From contig URQZ01000001.1 in assembly GCA_900550255.1 (NCBI GenBank), positions 110,333 to 174,332 of the forward strand: 64,000 nt of DNA. The letters run 5' to 3'. Within the stretch, counting starts at the first letter, position 1, and each line of letters starts with the position of its first letter. Of the stretch, positions 60,646-64,000 are shown piece after piece. The DNA comes from an uncultured Mycoplasmatota bacterium (GTDB lineage Bacteria; Bacillota_I; Bacilli_A; RF39; UBA660). A program made the translations under genes and the position numbers. The notes beneath the pieces were generated by a model that was given only the letters and a program-made list of their open reading frames with translations, was not told the DNA's origin and ran no database searches.

Positions 60646-62691
60646 CTAATCGCTTATTTCTTCTTTGTTACTTTTCATATCAAGTGTTGCTTCATTAATA
60701 GCATCATCTATTGTTTTTAGTCCATCTATTATCATACTATAACCAATAGCAGCTCCAAACCCATGACTTAATTCTTTAAATTCTTTTGTTAATTTTCTTA
60801 TATATGTAATAACTTGTTTTTCATCATAGTTAACCATATATATTAAGAATTCGTTTCCATTAGTACGCATTATTTCAGAGTTTTCTACTTGCGTTGTTAT
60901 TAATATATTGGCTGCTTGTTTGATTACATTGTCTCCTTCTTCATGACCATAATTATCATTTATATATGCAATGTTATTAAGGTCTATTATCATAATAGTT
61001 TGTGGATATATTTCACTTTCATCCCATTTTTCAATCGCACTATTTAAATAATTACGGTTTTTAAGTGAAGTTAACATATCAATATATTTAATTTTATTTT
61101 CTTTACTTATGATTGATTTTCTATTTCTCTTAAATGGTTTTTTTACTATAACTGTTATTCCAGCTACGACAACTCCACATCCTATTACAAATCCTAATAA
61201 ATATTGTAATAAATGATTTTTCACATTTGGAACATACATATCATATGTAACGTTATTTTCAATTTTTTTACCATCTACAAACGATATATAAAAATTGAAA
61301 AATTTACTAAATACTTCGTTGTCTTTTATATCTCTTATTGCATAGGAATAATTGTTTTTTAAAGAAAATGAGTAATCAATTTTGAATTTATCTAATTTAT
61401 TATGTCTGTATATATCAAATGCTTTTGTATCTATTGCTATAATGCTATCTTCATTTAATTTATCTAATATATTATCAAAGTTATTTACTTCTCTTGTTAC
61501 TATTCCATATCCTTTAAGGTGTGATACTGCTTGACTTCCTGCTATAACGTATACTTCTTTATCTTTTAATGATGATAATGATTTTATAATAATATCATTG
61601 TTTTCATGTGTTACAATTGAAATATTTTCATCTACAGCTGATATAGTATTATAAACATCCATATCAAATTTATTTTGACTTGATGTATTAAAGAATAAGT
61701 CTACTTTGTTTTCATTAAAATCTTTAATTAGATCATGTAATGATTTATATTCTTTATATTTTATTTCGATGTTTGCAAGCGAAGCAAATTGACTCATATA
61801 TTCATTACTAATTCCAACTAATTTTCCATCTACAGATGTTGAAAATGGTGCATAGCTTATGAATCCATAATTATATTGTTTACTTCTGAATTTTGCTACT
61901 TTATCTTCATAGATGTTATTAAAGTTAAAGTAGTTACTTAAGAAATATTTGTTATATTGTTCTTTGTATTCATCTTTATACCATTTTTTATAATATTTTT
62001 TTATTATTGTATTTAATTTTTTTTCGTTTCCTAATGATAATACAAAGTTTAGTTTTGCATCTGTAATGTTATAATTTATATTAAGTTTATTTTTATTTAT
62101 ATAATTTAGGTAAATTGTTTTTGGTACAACTATTGCTTGTACTGAACTATTATTAGAATTTATTTCATTAAATAATGAGGTTTCATTATCAAATACTTTA
62201 TATTGTATATTTTTATTATCATATAAATAAAAGTTTATGTTTTCTAAATTATTTTTAGTTACTCCGATAGTCATTGCTGGAATGTCTTCTAAGTCATTAT
62301 ATACAACTTTATTCTTGCTGACGATTGCATAGTTATCTTCATATATTGATATATCATTATCATCAGCTTTTTCTTTAATTTTAAATGCATAATCAGGAGT
62401 TTCTGTACTACCTAGATCATAAGATATTTCGTTGAATTCTAATCCAGTATCTTTTTCTATTTTTTTTATGAATTCGAAAAATACTCCTTCACCGTCATAG
62501 TTAAAAATTGGAATATTATTTATTATTCCAATATCTACAATATTATTTTTATTTTTTTCAATCCATTTTTTTTCTACTATTGTTAGTGTACTTTTTTCAT
62601 CTTGGTTTAAAAAGAAATAATAAAATACCCATCCTAGTATTAATATTACAATTAAAGTTATACTAGTTATAATTACTTGTTTTTTAGTCAT
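60646..62691 (-). CDS. Membrane sensor with two SBP-like domains and degenerate GGDEF, 681 aa
   Basis: Membrane anchor at residues ~8-28, then two solute-binding-protein-like (SBP_bac_3) extracytoplasmic domains (~40-245 and ~260-480), a second membrane helix (~490-512) and a cytoplasmic GGDEF domain (~525-681). The domain keeps LTSLKNRNYLN, IDLNNIAYINDNYGHEEGD and RTNGNEFLI, so the catalytic GGDEF signature is replaced by NGNEF and cyclic-di-GMP synthesis is doubtful. It may bind GTP or act as a signalling partner. ATG at 62691 with AGGTGG is preferred to a GTG three codons upstream. Confidence 0.87.
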   Translation of the reverse strand: MTKKQVIITSITLIVILILGWVFYYFFLNQDEKSTLTIVEKKWIEKNKNNIVDIGIINNIPIFNYDGEGVFFEFIKKIEKDTGLEFNEISYDLGSTETPDYAFKIKEKADDNDISIYEDNYAIVSKNKVVYNDLEDIPAMTIGVTKNNLENINFYLYDNKNIQYKVFDNETSLFNEINSNNSSVQAIVVPKTIYLNYINKNKLNINYNITDAKLNFVLSLGNEKKLNTIIKKYYKKWYKDEYKEQYNKYFLSNYFNFNNIYEDKVAKFRSKQYNYGFISYAPFSTSVDGKLVGISNEYMSQFASLANIEIKYKEYKSLHDLIKDFNENKVDLFFNTSSQNKFDMDVYNTISAVDENISIVTHENNDIIIKSLSSLKDKEVYVIAGSQAVSHLKGYGIVTREVNNFDNILDKLNEDSIIAIDTKAFDIYRHNKLDKFKIDYSFSLKNNYSYAIRDIKDNEVFSKFFNFYISFVDGKKIENNVTYDMYVPNVKNHLLQYLLGFVIGCGVVVAGITVIVKKPFKRNRKSIISKENKIKYIDMLTSLKNRNYLNSAIEKWDESEIYPQTIMIIDLNNIAYINDNYGHEEGDNVIKQAANILITTQVENSEIMRTNGNEFLIYMVNYDEKQVITYIRKLTKEFKELSHGFGAAIGYSMIIDGLKTIDDAINEATLDMKSNKEEISD

Positions 62692-62946
62692 TTTTACCAC
62701 CTATTCTCTTTATTCTATATGAATAAAATTATTAGTTAGAGTTTTAAGACTTATTTAATTATATGTGTTGTTGTTTAAGAATATATCATATTGCTCTAAC
62801 ATAGTAAGTAAATTATACTATATATTTATTGTTTTTTCAATTTCTTAACTTAGTTATTCATTCTTTTAACAATTTATTTACATTTATTTTGCATTATATG
62901 GATTTTTATTCTTTTGAATTTTTTTTGTTTTTTTGCATAAAATATA
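62692..62946. other. AT-rich intergenic stretch
   Basis: No gene, strong hairpin or repeat was found; it should hold the promoter of the minus-strand sensor gene, but no clear -35/-10 pair stood out. Confidence 0.4.
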
Positions 62947-62974
62947 TTGACAATGTTTAAAATTATAGTATAAT
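62947..62974 (+). promoter_or_regulatory. Promoter of tRNA-Gly
   Basis: Consensus TTGACA and TATAAT with a 16-base spacer, 18 bases before the tRNA. Confidence 0.85.
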
Positions 62975-62992
62975 TAGAAGTGCCTACTAAGT

Positions 62993-63066
62993 GCGGATGT
63001 AGTTTAATGGTAGAACCTCAGCCTTCCAAGCTGACTACGGGAGTTCGATTCTCCTCATCCGCTCCA
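62993..63066 (+). tRNA. tRNA-Gly (anticodon TCC)
   Basis: Acceptor GCGGATG / CATCCGC, anticodon stem CAGCC with loop CTTCCAA giving TCC, T-loop GTTCGATTC, encoded CCA. Confidence 0.97.
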
Positions 63067-63077
63067 TTGAGAGAATT

Positions 63078-63102
63078 ACTCACACCTTGTGTGAGTTTTA
63101 TT
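63078..63102 (+). terminator. Intrinsic terminator of tRNA-Gly
   Basis: ACTCACAC / GTGTGAGT perfect 8-bp stem with a 3-base loop and TTTTATTTTT. Confidence 0.88.
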
Positions 63103-63168
63103 TTTATAGAATATCCTATATCACTTGTTGATATGGGATTTTTTCATATATGAAAGGAGGATTAACAA

Positions 63169-63421
63169 ATGAAAATAACCATAAAACATTTAGAATTTCC
63201 TTTAAGTGTTAGGGATAAAATTACTAAAATATCAAAATTATATTTAATCTGGTAAAAATATTCATTTTGATAAGACTAACCTATCTATAAAAGAACCTCA
63301 TAAAATTATAACTTTAGATAAATTATTCAATCTAGTTTTAAAAATGCAATATAATTTATTAGAAATTTCTAAAGATACTGATTCTGAAATTGAATTTACT
63401 AAATTATATAAATACTTTTAA
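63169..63421 (+). pseudogene. Small hypothetical gene with a one-base frameshift
   Basis: ATG at 63169 has AAAGGAGG eight bases upstream; the frame MKITIKHLEFPLSV... stops after 28 codons at 63253-63255. Removing one base at about 63244-63248 continues into SGKNIHFDKTNLSIKEPH and on to the stop at 63419-63421, giving ~83 residues. Lys/Ile/Asn-rich, no recognised domain. It is either a recent pseudogene, a sequencing error or an independent 28-aa peptide. Confidence 0.55.
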
Positions 63422-63447
63422 ATTTCATAAAAAAAGAAAAAATATTA

Positions 63448-64000
63448 TCATTTTTCTTCTTTTGTTTCTGGTTTAAATCTAAGAACCTTAGTAAAATTAT
63501 TTACATCTGCATCTCTTCCTAATTCTTTTTGTAATTTTTCTAAATACATTTTAAACTCTGTAAGACTTGATATATTTTTAATATTTTCATCGTGACGTAT
63601 TTTATTTTCTTTCATTAATTTTATTTGTTCTTCTGTTGTTCTATGTATTAACACACTTGAATTTACTGCTAATTCATATGCATTTTCATTATAACCACAT
63701 TCTTTTAATGTTCTCATTAGTTTTATTTGTTCTTCTGCTACTCTTGATGATATACGTCCATATACTCCTAATATATGTTCATCTACTGCTAATTCATATG
63801 CATATTTATTATAATCACATTCTTTTAAGGTTTCCATTAACTTTATTTGTTCTTCTATTGTTCTACGTATTAACACAGTTTTATTTACTGCTAATTCATA
63901 TGCTTTTTCATTATAATCATATTCTTTTAAAGTTCCCATCAATTTTATTTGCTCTTCTATTGTTCTATATTCTAATACACTTGAATTTACCGCTAATTCA
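63448..64000 (-). CDS. Tandem-repeat protein of unknown function, N-terminus outside window
   Basis: The frame stays open through the window edge; an internal ATG at 63942 is not the likely start. The visible part is built from 34-residue units, each like EEQIKLMxTLKECxYNxxAYELAVN followed by xxVLIxR. One unit is lengthened by six residues (EHILGVYGRISS region). The last ~55 residues (SLTEFKMYLEKLQKELGRDA) form a different, unique tail. The regular helical repeats suggest a solenoid that binds a partner. Function unknown. Confidence 0.78.
   Translation of the reverse strand, partial: ELAVNSSVLEYRTIEEQIKLMGTLKEYDYNEKAYELAVNKTVLIRRTIEEQIKLMETLKECDYNKYAYELAVDEHILGVYGRISSRVAEEQIKLMRTLKECGYNENAYELAVNSSVLIHRTTEEQIKLMKENKIRHDENIKNISSLTEFKMYLEKLQKELGRDADVNNFTKVLRFKPETKEEK
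63617..64000 (-). repeat. 102-bp tandem coding repeats
   Basis: The plus-strand text TTTTATTTG(C/T)TCTTCT recurs near 63618, 63720, 63840 and 63942, giving spacings of about 102, 120 and 102 bases. The 120-base unit carries an in-frame 18-base insertion. Array continues off the window. Confidence 0.88.

Noticed and set aside
63617..64000. 102-bp repeats considered as a CRISPR or regulatory array
   Set aside because: The repeats are in one open reading frame and similar across the full unit, so they are coding repeats.

Overview
The window is a very AT-rich chromosomal segment from a low-GC Gram-positive bacterium (Bacillota). Supporting markers are SpoVS, DnaB/DnaI primosome proteins, RecX, a one-subunit RNA polymerase omega, SufU/SufB, three T-box riboswitches, GatCAB with AspRS/AsnRS, pyruvate phosphate dikinase and DapF. 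TGA is used as a stop codon (for example in the ATGA overlaps at 9901-9904, 11829-11832 and 40787-40790), so the code is the standard bacterial one. The gene mix (tiny genome style, many surface proteins with pilin leaders, BIG2 and NlpC/P60 domains) suggests an uncultured gut or host-associated Bacilli lineage near the Mollicutes, such as an RF39-like group. That placement is inference. Almost every gene is on the minus strand.

Layout. 1-0.7 kb: truncated cysteine-synthase-like gene and a tRNA-Met/Ile2 + tRNA-Leu pair. 1.1-5.2 kb: two large secreted or membrane-anchored surface proteins, one with a poly-serine tract. 5.3-6.4 kb: PfkB sugar kinase and a lone Smr domain protein. 6.6-14.7 kb: an accessory island. 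It starts at its upstream end with a decayed XRE regulator and a frameshifted ParB fragment, then has one tightly packed operon (HAD nucleotidase, archaeal-type radical SAM/TRAM protein, Asp/Glu-racemase-like enzyme, HhH-GPD glycosylase, TMK-like kinase, a PfkB::P-loop kinase fusion, MazG-like pyrophosphohydrolase), followed by a nucleoside deoxyribosyltransferase-like gene and a frameshifted gene. This is the best candidate for an undescribed system: every member points to nucleotides, DNA bases or radical chemistry.

14.9-25.8 kb: core genes ppdK, tdk, a Xer recombinase, and a T-box(Asn)-controlled gatC-gatA-gatB-asnS-aspS operon that handles both direct and transamidation routes to Asn-tRNA. 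25.8-34 kb: polysaccharide deacetylase, a broken carbohydrate-binding-like protein, dapF, tRNA-Ile, pyrG with a leader attenuator, a pilin/discoidin fusion, two mini-proteins of YjcZ type and a PrsA-like foldase. 34-43 kb: recX, rpoZ, pyrimidine nucleoside phosphorylase, a divergent pair of XRE regulators sharing GTTAAC sites, ssb, sufB/sufU, spoVS, envelope proteins and trmB.

43-57 kb: T-box(Leu)-leuS, dnaI/dnaB, YfhO-like and DUF2207-like membrane proteins, a type IV pilin-like protein and a T-box(Val)-HD hydrolase-valS operon. 57-64 kb: two recently duplicated cell-wall-hydrolase-like proteins with exchanged catalytic domains, YihY, a sensor with a degenerate GGDEF domain, tRNA-Gly, a frameshifted small gene and a tandem-repeat protein running off the window. 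Many terminators contain the stop codon of the preceding gene in their hairpin, a sign of a compact genome.
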